Shown: positions 11,686 through 25,010 of the stretch, piece after piece | How positions within the stretch are numbered: position 1 is the stretch's first letter | How the letters are laid out: each line of letters opens with the position of its first letter | Translations under genes and position numbers: made by a program | Origin: Phytophthora quininea | Lineage: Eukaryota > Oomycota > Peronosporomycetes > Peronosporales > Peronosporaceae | DNA length: 64,000 bases | Assembly (NCBI GenBank): GCA_011947345.1 | Contig: JAAVTG010000067.1 | Span: 1 to 64,000 of the forward strand | Direction of reading: 5' to 3' | Notes under the pieces: model-generated | Told to the model about the DNA's origin: nothing | Seen by the model: only the letters and a program-made list of their open reading frames with translations | Databases searched by the model: none

Positions 11686-14600
11686 GACGCCTGGCGTAGA
11701 CGTTTAGCTGAACCTCACCGGCGCCGGCGCCGGCGCCGAGGTCGTCTCAAGGGTGGCTGGGCCCCGTGCCACCTCGCGCAAGCCTGGCTCTCGTGTCGTG
11801 CCCGCGCTGGCACGACTTGGCAGGACTGAAGGACGCTTGGGAAGGTGCTCCGGCGTCCGGATACGAATCGTCAGGACGCCTGGCGTAGACGTTTAGCTTA
11901 ACCTCACCGGCGCCAGCGCCGGCGCCGAGGTCGTCTCAAGGGTGGCTGGGCCCCGTGCCACCTCGCGCAAGCCTGGCTCTCGTGTCGTGCCCGCGCTGGC
12001 ACGACTTGGCAGGACTGAAGGACGCTTGGGAAGGTGCTCCGGCGTCCGGATGCGAATCGTCAGGACGCCTGGCGTAGACGTTTAGCTTAACCTCACCGGC
12101 GCCGGCGCCGGCGCCGAGGTCGTCTCAAGGGTGGCTGGGCCCCGTGCCACCTCGCGCAAGCCTGGCTCTCGTGTCGTGCCCGCGCTGGCACGACTTGGCA
12201 GGACTGAAGGACGCTTGGGAAGGTGCTCCGGCGTCCGGATACGAATCGTCAGGACGCCTGGCGTAGACGTTTAGCTTAACCTCACCGGCGCCGGCGCCGG
12301 CGCCGAGGTCGTCTCAAGGGTGGCTGGGCCCCGTGCCACCTCGCGCAAGCCTGGCTCTCGTGTCGTGCCCGCGCTGGCACGACTTGGCAGGACTGAAGGA
12401 CGCTTGGGAAGGTGCTCCGGCGTCCGGATGCGAATCGTCAGGACGCCTGGCGTAGACGTTTAGCTTAACCTCACCGGCGCCGGCGCCGGCGCCGAGGTCG
12501 TCTCAAGGGTGGCTGGGCCCCGTGCCACCTCGCGCAAGCCTGGCTCTCGTGTCGTGCCCGCGCTGGCACGACTTGGCAGGACTGAAGGACGCTTGGGAAG
12601 GTGCTCCGGCGTCCGGATGCGAATCGTCAGGACGCCTGGCGTAGACGTTTAGCTTAACCTCACCGGCGCCGGCGCCGGCGCCGAGGTCGTCTCAAGGGTG
12701 GCTGGGCCCCGTGCCACCTCGCGCAAGCCTGGCTCTCGTGTCGTGCCCGCGCTGGCACGACTTGGCAGGACTGAAGGACGCTTGGGAAGGTGCTCCGGCG
12801 TCCGGATACGAATCGTCAGGACGCCTGGCGTAGACGTTTAGCTTAACCTCACCGGCGCCGGCGCCGGCGCCGAGGTCGTCTCAAGGGTGGCTGGGCCCCG
12901 TGCCACCTCGCGCAAGCCTGGCTCTCGTGTCGTGCCCGCGCTGGCACGACTTGGCAGGACTGAAGGACGCTTGGGAAGGTGCTCCGGCGTCCGGATACGA
13001 ATCGTCAGGACGCCTGGCGTAGACGTTTAGCTTAACCTCACCGGCGCCGGCGCCGGCGCCGAGGTCGTCTCAAGGGTGGCTGGGCCCCGTGCCACCTCGC
13101 GCAAGCCTGGCTCTCGTGTCGTGCCCGCGCTGGCACGACTTGGCAGGACTGAAGGACGCTTGGGAAGGTGCTCCGGCGTCCGGATACGAATCGTCAGGAC
13201 GCCTGGCGTAGACGTTTAGCTTAACCTCACCGGCGCCGGCGCCGGCGCCGAGGTCGTCTCAAGGGTGGCTGGGCCCCGTGCCACCTCGCGCAAGCCTGGC
13301 TCTCGTGTCGTGCCCGCGCTGGCACGACTTGGCAGGACTGAAGGACGCTTGGGAAGGTGCTCCGGCGTCCGGATACGAATCGTCAGGACGCCTGGCGTAG
13401 ACGTTTAGCTTAACCTCACCGGCGCCGGCGCCGGCGCCGAGGTCGTCTCAAGGGTGGCTGGGCCCCGTGCCACCTCGCGCAAGCCTGGCTCTCGTGTCGT
13501 GCCCGCGCTGGCACGACTTGGCAGGACTGAAGGACGCTTGGGAAGGTGCTCCGGCGTCCGGATACGAATCGTCAGGACGCCTGGCGTAGACGTTTAGCTT
13601 AACCTCACCGGCGCCGGCGCCGGCGCCGAGGTCGTCTCAAGGGTGGCTGGGCCCCGTGCCACCTCGCGCAAGCCTGGCTCTCGTGTCGTGCCCGCGCTGG
13701 CACGACTTGGCAGGACTGAAGGACGCTTGGGAAGGTGCTCCGGCGTCCGGATACGAATCGTCAGGACGCCTGGCGTAGACGTTTAGCTTAACCTCACCGG
13801 CGCCGGCGCCGGCGCCGAGGTCGTCTCAAGGGTGGCTGGGCCCCGTGCCACCTCGCGCAAGCCTGGCTCTCGTGTCGTGCCCGCGCTGGCACGACTTGGC
13901 AGGACTGAAGGACGCTTGGGAAGGTGCTCCGGCGTCCGGATACGAATCGTCAGGACGCCTGGCGTAGACGTTTAGCTTAACCTCACCGGCGCCGGCGCCG
14001 GCGCCGAGGTCGTCTCAAGGGTGGCTGGGCCCCGTGCCACCTCGCGCAAGCCTGGCTCTCGTGTCGTGCCCGCGCTGGCACGACTTGGCAGGACTGAAGG
14101 ACGCTTGGGAAGGTGCTCCGGCGTCCGGATACGAATCGTCAGGACGCCTGGCGTAGACGTTTAGCTTAACCTCACCGGCGCCGGCGCCGGCGCCGAGGTC
14201 GTCTCAAGGGTGGCTGGGCCCCGTGCCACCTCGCGCAAGCCTGGCTCTCGTGTCGTGCCCGCGCTGGCACGACTTGGCAGGACTGAAGGACGCTTGGGAA
14301 GGTGCTCCGGCGTCCGGATACGAATCGTCAGGACGCCTGGCGTAGACGTTTAGCTTAACCTCACCGGCGCCGGCGCCGGCGCCGAGGTCGTCTCAAGGGT
14401 GGCTGGGCCCCGTGCCACCTCGCGCAAGCCTGGCTCTCGTGTCGTGCCCGCGCTGGCACGACTTGGCAGGACTGAAGGACGCTTGGGAAGGTGCTCCGGC
14501 GTCCGGATACGAATCGTCAGGACGCCTGGCGTAGACGTTTAGCTTAACCTCACCGGCGCCGGCGCCGGCGCCGAGGTCGTCTCAAGGGTGGCTGGGCCCC

Positions 14601-17600
14601 GTGCCACCTCGCGCAAGCCTGGCTCTCGTGTCGTGCCCGCGCTGGCACGACTTGGCAGGACTGAAGGACGCTTGGGAAGGTGCTCCGGCGTCCGGATACG
14701 AATCGTCAGGACGCCTGGCGTAGACGTTTAGCTTAACCTCACCGGCGCCGGCGCCGGCGCCGAGGTCGTCTCAAGGGTGGCTGGGCCCCGTGCCACCTCG
14801 CGCAAGCCTGGCTCTCGTGTCGTGCCCGCGCTGGCACGACTTGGCAGGACTGAAGGACGCTTGGGAAGGTGCTCCGGCGTCCGGATACGAATCGTCAGGA
14901 CGCCTGGCGTAGACGTTTAGCTTAACCTCACCGGCGCCGGCGCCGGCGCCGAGGTCGTCTCAAGGGTGGCTGGGCCCCGTGCCACCTCGCGCAAGCCTGG
15001 CTCTCGTGTCGTGCCCGCGCTGGCACGACTTGGCAGGACTGAAGGACGCTTGGGAAGGTGCTCCGGCGTCCGGATACGAATCGTCAGGACGCCTGGCGTA
15101 GACGTTTAGCTTAACCTCACCGGCGCCGGCGCCGGCGCCGAGGTCGTCTCAAGGGTGGCTGGGCCCCGTGCCACCTCGCGCAAGCCTGGCTCTCGTGTCG
15201 TGCCCGCGCTGGCACGACTTGGCAGGACTGAAGGACGCTTGGGAAGGTGCTCCGGCGTCCGGATGCGAATCGTCAGGACGCCTGGCGTAGACGTTTAGCT
15301 TAACCTCACCGGCGCCGGCGCCGGCGCCGAGGTCGTCTCAAGGGTGGCTGGGCCCCGTGCCACCTCGCGCAAGCCTGGCTCTCGTGTCGTGCCCGCGCTG
15401 GCACGACTTGGCAGGACTGAAGGACGCTTGGGAAGGTGCTCCGGCGTCCGGATACGAATCGTCAGGACGCCTGGCGTAGACGTTTAGCTTAACCTCACCG
15501 GCGCCGGCGCCGGCGCCGAGGTCGTCTCAAGGGTGGCTGGGCCCCGTGCCACCTCGCGCAAGCCTGGCTCTCGTGTCGTGCCCGCGCTGGCACGACTTGG
15601 CAGGACTGAAGGACGCTTGGGAAGGTGCTCCGGCGTCCGGATACGAATCGTCAGGACGCCTGGCGTAGACGTTTAGCTTAACCTCACCGGCGCCGGCGCC
15701 GGCGCCGAGGTCGTCTCAAGGGTGGCTGGGCCCCGTGCCACCTCGCGCAAGCCTGGCTCTCGTGTCGTGCCCGCGCTGGCACGACTTGGCAGGACTGAAG
15801 GACGCTTGGGAAGGTGCTCCGGCGTCCGGATACGAATCGTCAGGACGCCTGGCGTAGACGTTTAGCTTAACCTCACCGGCGCCGGCGCCGGCGCCGAGGT
15901 CGTCTCAAGGGTGGCTGGGCCCCGTGCCACCTCGCGCAAGCCTGGCTCTCGTGTCGTGCCCGCGCTGGCACGACTTGGCAGGACTGAAGGACGCTTGGGA
16001 AGGTGCTCCGGCGTCCGGATACGAATCGTCAGGACGCCTGGCGTAGACGTTTAGCTTAACCTCACCGGCGCCGGCGCCGGCGCCGAGGTCGTCTCAAGGG
16101 TGGCTGGGCCCCGTGCCACCTCGCGCAAGCCTGGCTCTCGTGTCGTGCCCGCGCTGGCACGACTTGGCAGGACTGAAGGACGCTTGGGAAGGTGCTCCGG
16201 CGTCCGGATACGAATCGTCAGGACGCCTGGCGTAGACGTTTAGCTTAACCTCACCGGCGCCGGCGCCGGCGCCGAGGTCGTCTCAAGGGTGGCTGGGCCC
16301 CGTGCCACCTCGCGCAAGCCTGGCTCTCGTGTCGTGCCCGCGCTGGCACGACTTGGCAGGACTGAAGGACGCTTGGGAAGGTGCTCCGGCGTCCGGATAC
16401 GAATCGTCAGGACGCCTGGCGTAGACGTTTAGCTTAACCTCACCGGCGCCGGCGCCGGCGCCGAGGTCGTCTCAAGGGTGGCTGGGCCCCGTGCCACCTC
16501 GCGCAAGCCTGGCTCTCGTGTCGTGCCCGCGCTGGCACGACTTGGCAGGACTGAAGGACGCTTGGGAAGGTGCTCCGGCGTCCGGATACGAATCGTCAGG
16601 ACGCCTGGCGTAGACGTTTAGCTTAACCTCACCGGCGCCGGCGCCGGCGCCGAGGTCGTCTCAAGGGTGGCTGGGCCCCGTGCCACCTCGCGCAAGCCTG
16701 GCTCTCGTGTCGTGCCCGCGCTGGCACGACTTGGCAGGACTGAAGGACGCTTGGGAAGGTGCTCCGGCGTCCGGATACGAATCGTCAGGACGCCTGGCGT
16801 AGACGTTTAGCTTAACCTCACCGGCGCCGGCGCCGGCGCCGAGGTCGTCTCAAGGGTGGCTGGGCCCCGTGCCACCTCGCGCAAGCCTGGCTCTCGTGTC
16901 GTGCCCGCGCTGGCACGACTTGGCAGGACTGAAGGACGCTTGGGAAGGTGCTCCGGCGTCCGGATACGAATCGTCAGGACGCCTGGCGTAGACGTTTAGC
17001 TTAACCTCACCGGCGCCGGCGCCGGCGCCGAGGTCGTCTCAAGGGTGGCTGGGCCCCGTGCCACCTCGCGCAAGCCTGGCTCTCGTGTCGTGCCCGCGCT
17101 GGCACGACTTGGCAGGACTGAAGGACGCTTGGGAAGGTGCTCCGGCGTCCGGATACGAATCGTCAGGACGCCTGGCGTAGACGTTTAGCTTAACCTCACC
17201 GGCGCCGGCGCCGGCGCCGAGGTCGTCTCAAGGGTGGCTGGGCCCCGTGCCACCTCGCGCAAGCCTGGCTCTCGTGTCGTGCCCGCGCTGGCACGACTTG
17301 GCAGGACTGAAGGACGCTTGGGAAGGTGCTCCGGCGTCCGGATACGAATCGTCAGGACGCCTGGCGTAGACGTTTAGCTTAACCTCACCGGCGCCGGCGC
17401 CGGCGCCGAGGTCGTCTCAAGGGTGGCTGGGCCCCGTGCCACCTCGCGCAAGCCTGGCTCTCGTGTCGTGCCCGCGCTGGCACGACTTGGCAGGACTGAA
17501 GGACGCTTGGGAAGGTGCTCCGGCGTCCGGATACGAATCGTCAGGACGCCTGGCGTAGACGTTTAGCTTAACCTCACCGGCGCCGGCGCCGGCGCCGAGG

Positions 17601-20600
17601 TCGTCTCAAGGGTGGCTGGGCCCCGTGCCACCTCGCGCAAGCCTGGCTCTCGTGTCGTGCCCGCGCTGGCACGACTTGGCAGGACTGAAGGACGCTTGGG
17701 AAGGTGCTCCGGCGTCCGGATACGAATCGTCAGGACGCCTGGCGTAGACGTTTAGCTTAACCTCACCGGCGCCGGCGCCGGCGCCGAGGTCGTCTCAAGG
17801 GTGGCTGGGCCCCGTGCCACCTCGCGCAAGCCTGGCTCTCGTGTCGTGCCCGCGCTGGCACGACTTGGCAGGACTGAAGGACGCTTGGGAAGGTGCTCCG
17901 GCGTCCGGATACGAATCGTCAGGACGCCTGGCGTAGACGTTTAGCTTAACCTCACCGGCGCCGGCGCCGGCGCCGAGGTCGTCTCAAGGGTGGCTGGGCC
18001 CCGTGCCACCTCGCGCAAGCCTGGCTCTCGTGTCGTGCCCGCGCTGGCACGACTTGGCAGGACTGAAGGACGCTTGGGAAGGTGCTCCGGCGTCCGGATA
18101 CGAATCGTCAGGACGCCTGGCGTAGACGTTTAGCTTAACCTCACCGGCGCCGGCGCCGGCGCCGAGGTCGTCTCAAGGGTGGCTGGGCCCCGTGCCACCT
18201 CGCGCAAGCCTGGCTCTCGTGTCGTGCCCGCGCTGGCACGACTTGGCAGGACTGAAGGACGCTTGGGAAGGTGCTCCGGCGTCCGGATACGAATCGTCAG
18301 GACGCCTGGCGTAGACGTTTAGCTTAACCTCACCGGCGCCGGCGCCGGCGCCGAGGTCGTCTCAAGGGTGGCTGGGCCCCGTGCCACCTCGCGCAAGCCT
18401 GGCTCTCGTGTCGTGCCCGCGCTGGCACGACTTGGCAGGACTGAAGGACGCTTGGGAAGGTGCTCCGGCGTCCGGATACGAATCGTCAGGACGCCTGGCG
18501 TAGACGTTTAGCTTAACCTCACCGGCGCCGGCGCCGGCGCCGAGGTCGTCTCAAGGGTGGCTGGGCCCCGTGCCACCTCGCGCAAGCCTGGCTCTCGTGT
18601 CGTGCCCGCGCTGGCACGACTTGGCAGGACTGAAGGACGCTTGGGAAGGTGCTCCGGCGTCCGGATACGAATCGTCAGGACGCCTGGCGTAGACGTTTAG
18701 CTTAACCTCACCGGCGCCGGCGCCGGCGCCGAGGTCGTCTCAAGGGTGGCTGGGCCCCGTGCCACCTCGCGCAAGCCTGGCTCTCGTGTCGTGCCCGCGC
18801 TGGCACGACTTGGCAGGACTGAAGGACGCTTGGGAAGGTGCTCCGGCGTCCGGATACGAATCGTCAGGACGCCTGGCGTAGACGTTTAGCTTAACCTCAC
18901 CGGCGCCGGCGCCGGCGCCGAGGTCGTCTCAAGGGTGGCTGGGCCCCGTGCCACCTCGCGCAAGCCTGGCTCTCGTGTCGTGCCCGCGCTGGCACGACTT
19001 GGCAGGACTGAAGGACGCTTGGGAAGGTGCTCCGGCGTCCGGATACGAATCGTCAGGACGCCTGGCGTAGACGTTTAGCTTAACCTCACCGGCGCCGGCG
19101 CCGGCGCCGAGGTCGTCTCAAGGGTGGCTGGGCCCCGTGCCACCTCGCGCAAGCCTGGCTCTCGTGTCGTGCCCGCGCTGGCACGACTTGGCAGGACTGA
19201 AGGACGCTTGGGAAGGTGCTCCGGCGTCCGGATACGAATCGTCAGGACGCCTGGCGTAGACGTTTAGCTTAACCTCACCGGCGCCGGCGCCGGCGCCGAG
19301 GTCGTCTCAAGGGTGGCTGGGCCCCGTGCCACCTCGCGCAAGCCTGGCTCTCGTGTCGTGCCCGCGCTGGCACGACTTGGCAGGACTGAAGGACGCTTGG
19401 GAAGGTGCTCCGGCGTCCGGATACGAATCGTCAGGACGCCTGGCGTAGACGTTTAGCTTAACCTCACCGGCGCCGGCGCCGGCGCCGAGGTCGTCTCAAG
19501 GGTGGCTGGGCCCCGTGCCACCTCGCGCAAGCCTGGCTCTCGTGTCGTGCCCGCGCTGGCACGACTTGGCAGGACTGAAGGACGCTTGGGAAGGTGCTCC
19601 GGCGTCCGGATACGAATCGTCAGGACGCCTGGCGTAGACGTTTAGCTTAACCTCACCGGCGCCGGCGCCGGCGCCGAGGTCGTCTCAAGGGTGGCTGGGC
19701 CCCGTGCCACCTCGCGCAAGCCTGGCTCTCGTGTCGTGCCCGCGCTGGCACGACTTGGCAGGACTGAAGGACGCTTGGGAAGGTGCTCCGGCGTCCGGAT
19801 ACGAATCGTCAGGACGCCTGGCGTAGACGTTTAGCTTAACCTCACCGGCGCCGGCGCCGGCGCCGAGGTCGTCTCAAGGGTGGCTGGGCCCCGTGCCACC
19901 TCGCGCAAGCCTGGCTCTCGTGTCGTGCCCGCGCTGGCACGACTTGGCAGGACTGAAGGACGCTTGGGAAGGTGCTCCGGCGTCCGGATACGAATCGTCA
20001 GGACGCCTGGCGTAGACGTTTAGCTTAACCTCACCGGCGCCGGCGCCGGCGCCGAGGTCGTCTCAAGGGTGGCTGGGCCCCGTGCCACCTCGCGCAAGCC
20101 TGGCTCTCGTGTCGTGCCCGCGCTGGCACGACTTGGCAGGACTGAAGGACGCTTGGGAAGGTGCTCCGGCGTCCGGATACGAATCGTCAGGACGCCTGGC
20201 GTAGACGTTTAGCTTAACCTCACCGGCGCCGGCGCCGGCGCCGAGGTCGTCTCAAGGGTGGCTGGGCCCCGTGCCACCTCGCGCAAGCCTGGCTCTCGTG
20301 TCGTGCCCGCGCTGGCACGACTTGGCAGGACTGAAGGACGCTTGGGAAGGTGCTCCGGCGTCCGGATACGAATCGTCAGGACGCCTGGCGTAGACGTTTA
20401 GCTTAACCTCACCGGCGCCGGCGCCGGCGCCGAGGTCGTCTCAAGGGTGGCTGGGCCCCGTGCCACCTCGCGCAAGCCTGGCTCTCGTGTCGTGCCCGCG
20501 CTGGCACGACTTGGCAGGACTGAAGGACGCTTGGGAAGGTGCTCCGGCGTCCGGATACGAATCGTCAGGACGCCTGGCGTAGACGTTTAGCTTAACCTCA

Positions 20601-22880
20601 CCGGCGCCGGCGCCGGCGCCGAGGTCGTCTCAAGGGTGGCTGGGCCCCGTGCCACCTCGCGCAAGCCTGGCTCTCGTGTCGTGCCCGCGCTGGCACGACT
20701 TGGCAGGACTGAAGGACGCTTGGGAAGGTGCTCCGGCGTCCGGATACGAATCGTCAGGACGCCTGGCGTAGACGTTTAGCTTAACCTCACCGGCGCCGGC
20801 GCCGGCGCCGAGGTCGTCTCAAGGGTGGCTGGGCCCCGTGCCACCTCGCGCAAGCCTGGCTCTCGTGTCGTGCCCGCGCTGGCACGACTTGGCAGGACTG
20901 AAGGACGCTTGGGAAGGTGCTCCGGCGTCCGGATACGAATCGTCAGGACGCCTGGCGTAGACGTTTAGCTTAACCTCACCGGCGCCGGCGCCGGCGCCGA
21001 GGTCGTCTCAAGGGTGGCTGGGCCCCGTGCCACCTCGCGCAAGCCTGGCTCTCGTGTCGTGCCCGCGCTGGCACGACTTGGCAGGACTGAAGGACGCTTG
21101 GGAAGGTGCTCCGGCGTCCGGATACGAATCGTCAGGACGCCTGGCGTAGACGTTTAGCTTAACCTCACCGGCGCCGGCGCCGGCGCCGAGGTCGTCTCAA
21201 GGGTGGCTGGGCCCCGTGCCACCTCGCGCAAGCCTGGCTCTCGTGTCGTGCCCGCGCTGGCACGACTTGGCAGGACTGAAGGACGCTTGGGAAGGTGCTC
21301 CGGCGTCCGGATACGAATCGTCAGGACGCCTGGCGTAGACGTTTAGCTTAACCTCACCGGCGCCGGCGCCGGCGCCGAGGTCGTCTCAAGGGTGGCTGGG
21401 CCCCGTGCCACCTCGCGCAAGCCTGGCTCTCGTGTCGTGCCCGCGCTGGCACGACTTGGCAGGACTGAAGGACGCTTGGGAAGGTGCTCCGGCGTCCGGA
21501 TACGAATCGTCAGGACGCCTGGCGTAGACGTTTAGCTTAACCTCACCGGCGCCGGCGCCGGCGCCGAGGTCGTCTCAAGGGTGGCTGGGCCCCGTGCCAC
21601 CTCGCGCAAGCCTGGCTCTCGTGTCGTGCCCGCGCTGGCACGACTTGGCAGGACTGAAGGACGCTTGGGAAGGTGCTCCGGCGTCCGGATACGAATCGTC
21701 AGGACGCCTGGCGTAGACGTTTAGCTTAACCTCACCGGCGCCGGCGCCGGCGCCGAGGTCGTCTCAAGGGTGGCTGGGCCCCGTGCCACCTCGCGCAAGC
21801 CTGGCTCTCGTGTCGTGCCCGCGCTGGCACGACTTGGCAGGACTGAAGGACGCTTGGGAAGGTGCTCCGGCGTCCGGATACGAATCGTCAGGACGCCTGG
21901 CGTAGACGTTTAGCTTAACCTCACCGGCGCCGGCGCCGGCGCCGAGGTCGTCTCAAGGGTGGCTGGGCCCCGTGCCACCTCGCGCAAGCCTGGCTCTCGT
22001 GTCGTGCCCGCGCTGGCACGACTTGGCAGGACTGAAGGACGCTTGGGAAGGTGCTCCGGCGTCCGGATACGAATCGTCAGGACGCCTGGCGTAGACGTTT
22101 AGCTTAACCTCACCGGCGCCGGCGCCGGCGCCGAGGTCGTCTCAAGGGTGGCTGGGCCCCGTGCCACCTCGCGCAAGCCTGGCTCTCGTGTCGTGCCCGC
22201 GCTGGCACGACTTGGCAGGACTGAAGGACGCTTGGGAAGGTGCTCCGGCGTCCGGATGCGAATCGTCAGGACGCCTGGCGTAGACGTTTAGCTTAACCTC
22301 ACCGGCGCCGGCGCCGGCGCCGAGGTCGTCTCAAGGGTGGCTGGGCCCCGTGCCACCTCGCGCAAGCCTGGCTCTCGTGTCGTGCCCGCGCTGGCACGAC
22401 TTGGCAGGACTGAAGGACGCTTGGGAAGGTGCTCCGGCGTCCGGATGCGAATCGTCAGGACGCCTGGCGTAGACGTTTAGCTTAACCTCACCGGCGCCGG
22501 CGCCGGCGCCGAGGTCGTCTCAAGGGTGGCTGGGCCCCGTGCCACCTCGCGCAAGCCTGGCTCTCGTGTCGTGCCCGCGCTGGCACGACTTGGCAGGACT
22601 GAAGGACGCTTGGGAAGGTGCTCCGGCGTCCGGATGCGAATCGTCAGGACGCCTGGCGTAGACGTTTAGCTTAACCTCACCGGCGCCGGCGCCGGCGCCG
22701 AGGTCGTCTCAAGGGTGGCTGGGCCCCGTGCCACCTCGCGCAAGCCTGGCTCTCGTGTCGTGCCCGCGCTGGCACGACTTGGCAGGACTGAAGGACGCTT
22801 GGGAAGGTGCTCCGGCGTCCGGATACGAATCGTCAGGACGCCTGGCGTAGACGTTTAGCTTAACCTCACCGGCGCCGGCC
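11686..22880. repeat. 189-bp satellite, 59 exact-length tandem copies
   Basis: The motif GACGCCTGGCGTAGACG starts at 11686, 11875, 12064, 12253 and so on to 22837, giving 59 steps of exactly 189 bp and a final 44-bp stub that breaks off at CTTAGGTCG. No indel is needed across 11.2 kb. Each unit has a run of overlapping GGCGCC palindromes, a GGGCCC site, and an 8-bp stem hairpin (GTCGTGCC, 6-nt loop, GGCACGAC). Every unit carries stop triplets, so it is non-coding. Most variation is a single A/G site (GGATACGAATC or GGATGCGAATC). The G form clusters in the outer units: the 2nd, 4th and 5th at the left and three near the right end, plus one at about 15264. The first two units carry extra substitutions. 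Confidence 0.98.
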
Positions 22881-22962
22881 CTTAGGTCGTTCCAAGACTG
22901 GCTGGCGGTGTTTTGTGGGTTATTTTGTGTCTGACGGCTGTAAGTAGTGTGTTATCGGATAA

Positions 22963-23735
22963 TACTGTTTTTAGTCAGTGCCTGGCTTGGGCGAGCAATA
23001 TAATCGTATTCGCTGAATATTATAACGTGACTACCCGGACTTTCGGTGCCGACAGGAGCTCTCCGTCGTTATTTCTCCGTATTGTCTCCCTATTGGATAG
23101 TTCACATGTCTCTGGCACACGGTAGTGCCACTAACGTATTCATCGTACTCGAGAACGTATTTTGTCACGATTTCGCTACTGGCTGCTGCGTATTTGTGCT
23201 GTTCCTTCTGGTGCTTTTTTATTGGGCGATACGCCTGTCTATGTCCTCAAATAATACCACCATCATGTTCGCTGTACGTAAAAACGTACTTCCCCAAAAC
23301 TTTAGCGTCAAGTAACCTATTATAACATCAATAATCCGTAAAGGTCTGTGATTGGCTGTTGACGCCTGTCTCTGACACACCAACATAGTACCATCTTTTC
23401 ACAGTACTTGAAAACGTAGGTTTCACAACTTGTTGCTCCTTATTCTTATAATTGGCTTCGTAATGCACAAATAATCAATACTGGGTGATGCGCCTGTTTT
23501 TGTCCAAAATAAGAAGTACCATCTTTTTCTCCATATGTTTTAACATAATTTACCAGATTTTCATGAGCACCCATCTCATATTGACTGCGTAGTGAACATA
23601 TCTCTCTGATTGGTTGGAGGGCCTGTCTATACTCCACCATATGTAAAAATCCTGTCATTCGCAGTGATACCAATTTTTAGGTTCATATGACTTGAATTGA
23701 CTATGGTATCGCATTAACCTTGTCTGCCACGTTTG
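22963..23735. repeat. 129-bp subtelomeric repeat, cluster A (diverged)
   Basis: An ATTGG core followed by a GCCTGTCT-like block recurs at 23092, 23221, 23351, 23480 and 23609, steps of 129-130 bp, with one more degenerate unit to the left. Units also share a CACCATCATGTTCGC block and a GTAAAAACGTA block. The copies are much more diverged than the satellites on the left. The same unit recurs in the same orientation at 26955-27690. ORFs through it are not conserved and are not called. Confidence 0.88.
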
Positions 23736-23881
23736 TATCGGGTTTATATAGGCGCTGGTCACCCTGTTCACCTCATGCCACAGTTGTACCGGAAACAAAT
23801 AGCAAAGCGTCACCCACTGCCTATCTCGGGTGGGTGTGGCATGTCCGGTATTAATTGTACCAGAGGGTGACCCTTTCAGTT
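23736..23881. other. Unique spacer next to telomere tract
   Basis: Short unique sequence between the 129-bp cluster and the first telomere tract. It contains two related segments, TTGTACCGGAAAC and TTGTACCAGAGGG, and GGTCACCC/GGGTGACCC-type words. No gene is seen. Confidence 0.5.
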
Positions 23882-23900
23882 CCCTAAACCCTAAACCCTA
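23882..23900. repeat. Interstitial telomere repeat tract 1
   Basis: Two complete CCCTAAA units and a partial third, i.e. the (TTTAGGG)n telomere repeat on the minus strand. In this orientation it would belong to the left end of a chromosome. It directly abuts the 163-bp repeat block. Confidence 0.85.
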
Positions 23901-25010
23901 TCGCCCCGTCCATACCCCCACCTCTACCTCCGCCCCATCTTTGCCAACCACTACCACCACCGCCCCAACCGTCAATGTCCACCTGACCCCCTTACCCACT
24001 TCAAAACCACTCCAAAACGGCGCGTAACTGCATTTCGACTCTTTCCGACTCGGTTTCATGCTCTCGCCCCGTCCATACCCCCATCTCTCCCTCCGCCCCG
24101 TCTATGCCAACCACTACCACCACCGCCCCAACCGTCTATGTCCACCCGACTCCCATACTCACTTCAAAACCACTCCAAAACGGCGCGTAACTGCATTTCG
24201 ACTCTTTCCGACTCGGTTTCATGCTCTCGCCCCGTCCATACCCCCATCTCTCCCTCCGCCCCGTCTATGCCAACCACTACCACCACCGCCCCAACCGTCT
24301 ATGTCCACCCGACTCCCATACTCACTTCAAAACCACTCCAAAACGGCGCGTAACTGCATTTCGACTCTTTCCGACTCGGTTTCATGCTATCGCCCCGTCC
24401 ATACCCCCACCTCTACCTCCGCCCCATCTTTGCCAACCACTACCACCACCGCCCCAACCGTCAATGTCCACCTGACCCCCTTACCCACTTCAAAACCACT
24501 CCAAAACGGCGCGTAACTGCATTTCGACTCTTTCCGACTCGGTTTCATGCTATCGCCCCGTCCATACCCCCACCTCTACCTCCGCCCCATCTTTGCCAAC
24601 CACTACCACCACCGCCCCAACCGTCAATGTCCACCTGACCCCTTACCCACTTCAAAACCACTCCAAAACGGCGCGTAACTGCATTTCGACTGTTTCCGAC
24701 ACGGTTTCATACTATCCCCCGTCCATACCCCCATCTCTCCCTCCGCCCCATCTTTGCCAACTACTACAACCACCGTCCCAACCGTCTATGTCCACCCGAC
24801 TCCCATACTCACTTCAAAACCACTCCAAAACGGCGCGCAACTGCATTTCTACTGTTTACGACTCGGTTTCATGCTCTCGCCCCGTCCACACCCCCATCTC
24901 TCCCTCCGCCCCATCTTTGGCAACTACTACCACTACGGCACCAAATGTGTATGTCTACCTTATGCCCATACTCACTTTAAAATTACTCTAAAACGGAGAT
25001 TCTGTCCATT
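23901..25010. repeat. 163-bp tandem repeat next to telomere tract, 7 copies
   Basis: The segment TCGCCCCGTCCATACCCCCA recurs at 23901, 24064, 24227, 24390 and 24553 (steps of exactly 163 bp), then in weaker form at about 24715 and 24877. Units are C-rich with CCACTACCACCACCGCCCCAA and a CCAAAACGGCGCG block. Two subtypes alternate (CACCTGACCCCC versus CACCCGACTCCC). The last two units are the most diverged. Pro/Thr-rich open frames cross it, but 163 is not a multiple of 3, so frames change each unit and none is credible as a gene. Confidence 0.93.

Noticed and set aside
11686..22880. CRISPR array or rDNA/tRNA cluster
   Set aside because: Units are identical over their full 189 bp with no unique spacers. 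A weak box-B-like GGATACGAATC word is present, but there is no cloverleaf or 5S-like internal control region.
24058..24991. Pro/Thr-rich proteins across the 163-bp repeats
   Set aside because: The 163-bp period changes frame every unit, and the ORFs overlap each other with the same peptide in different frames.
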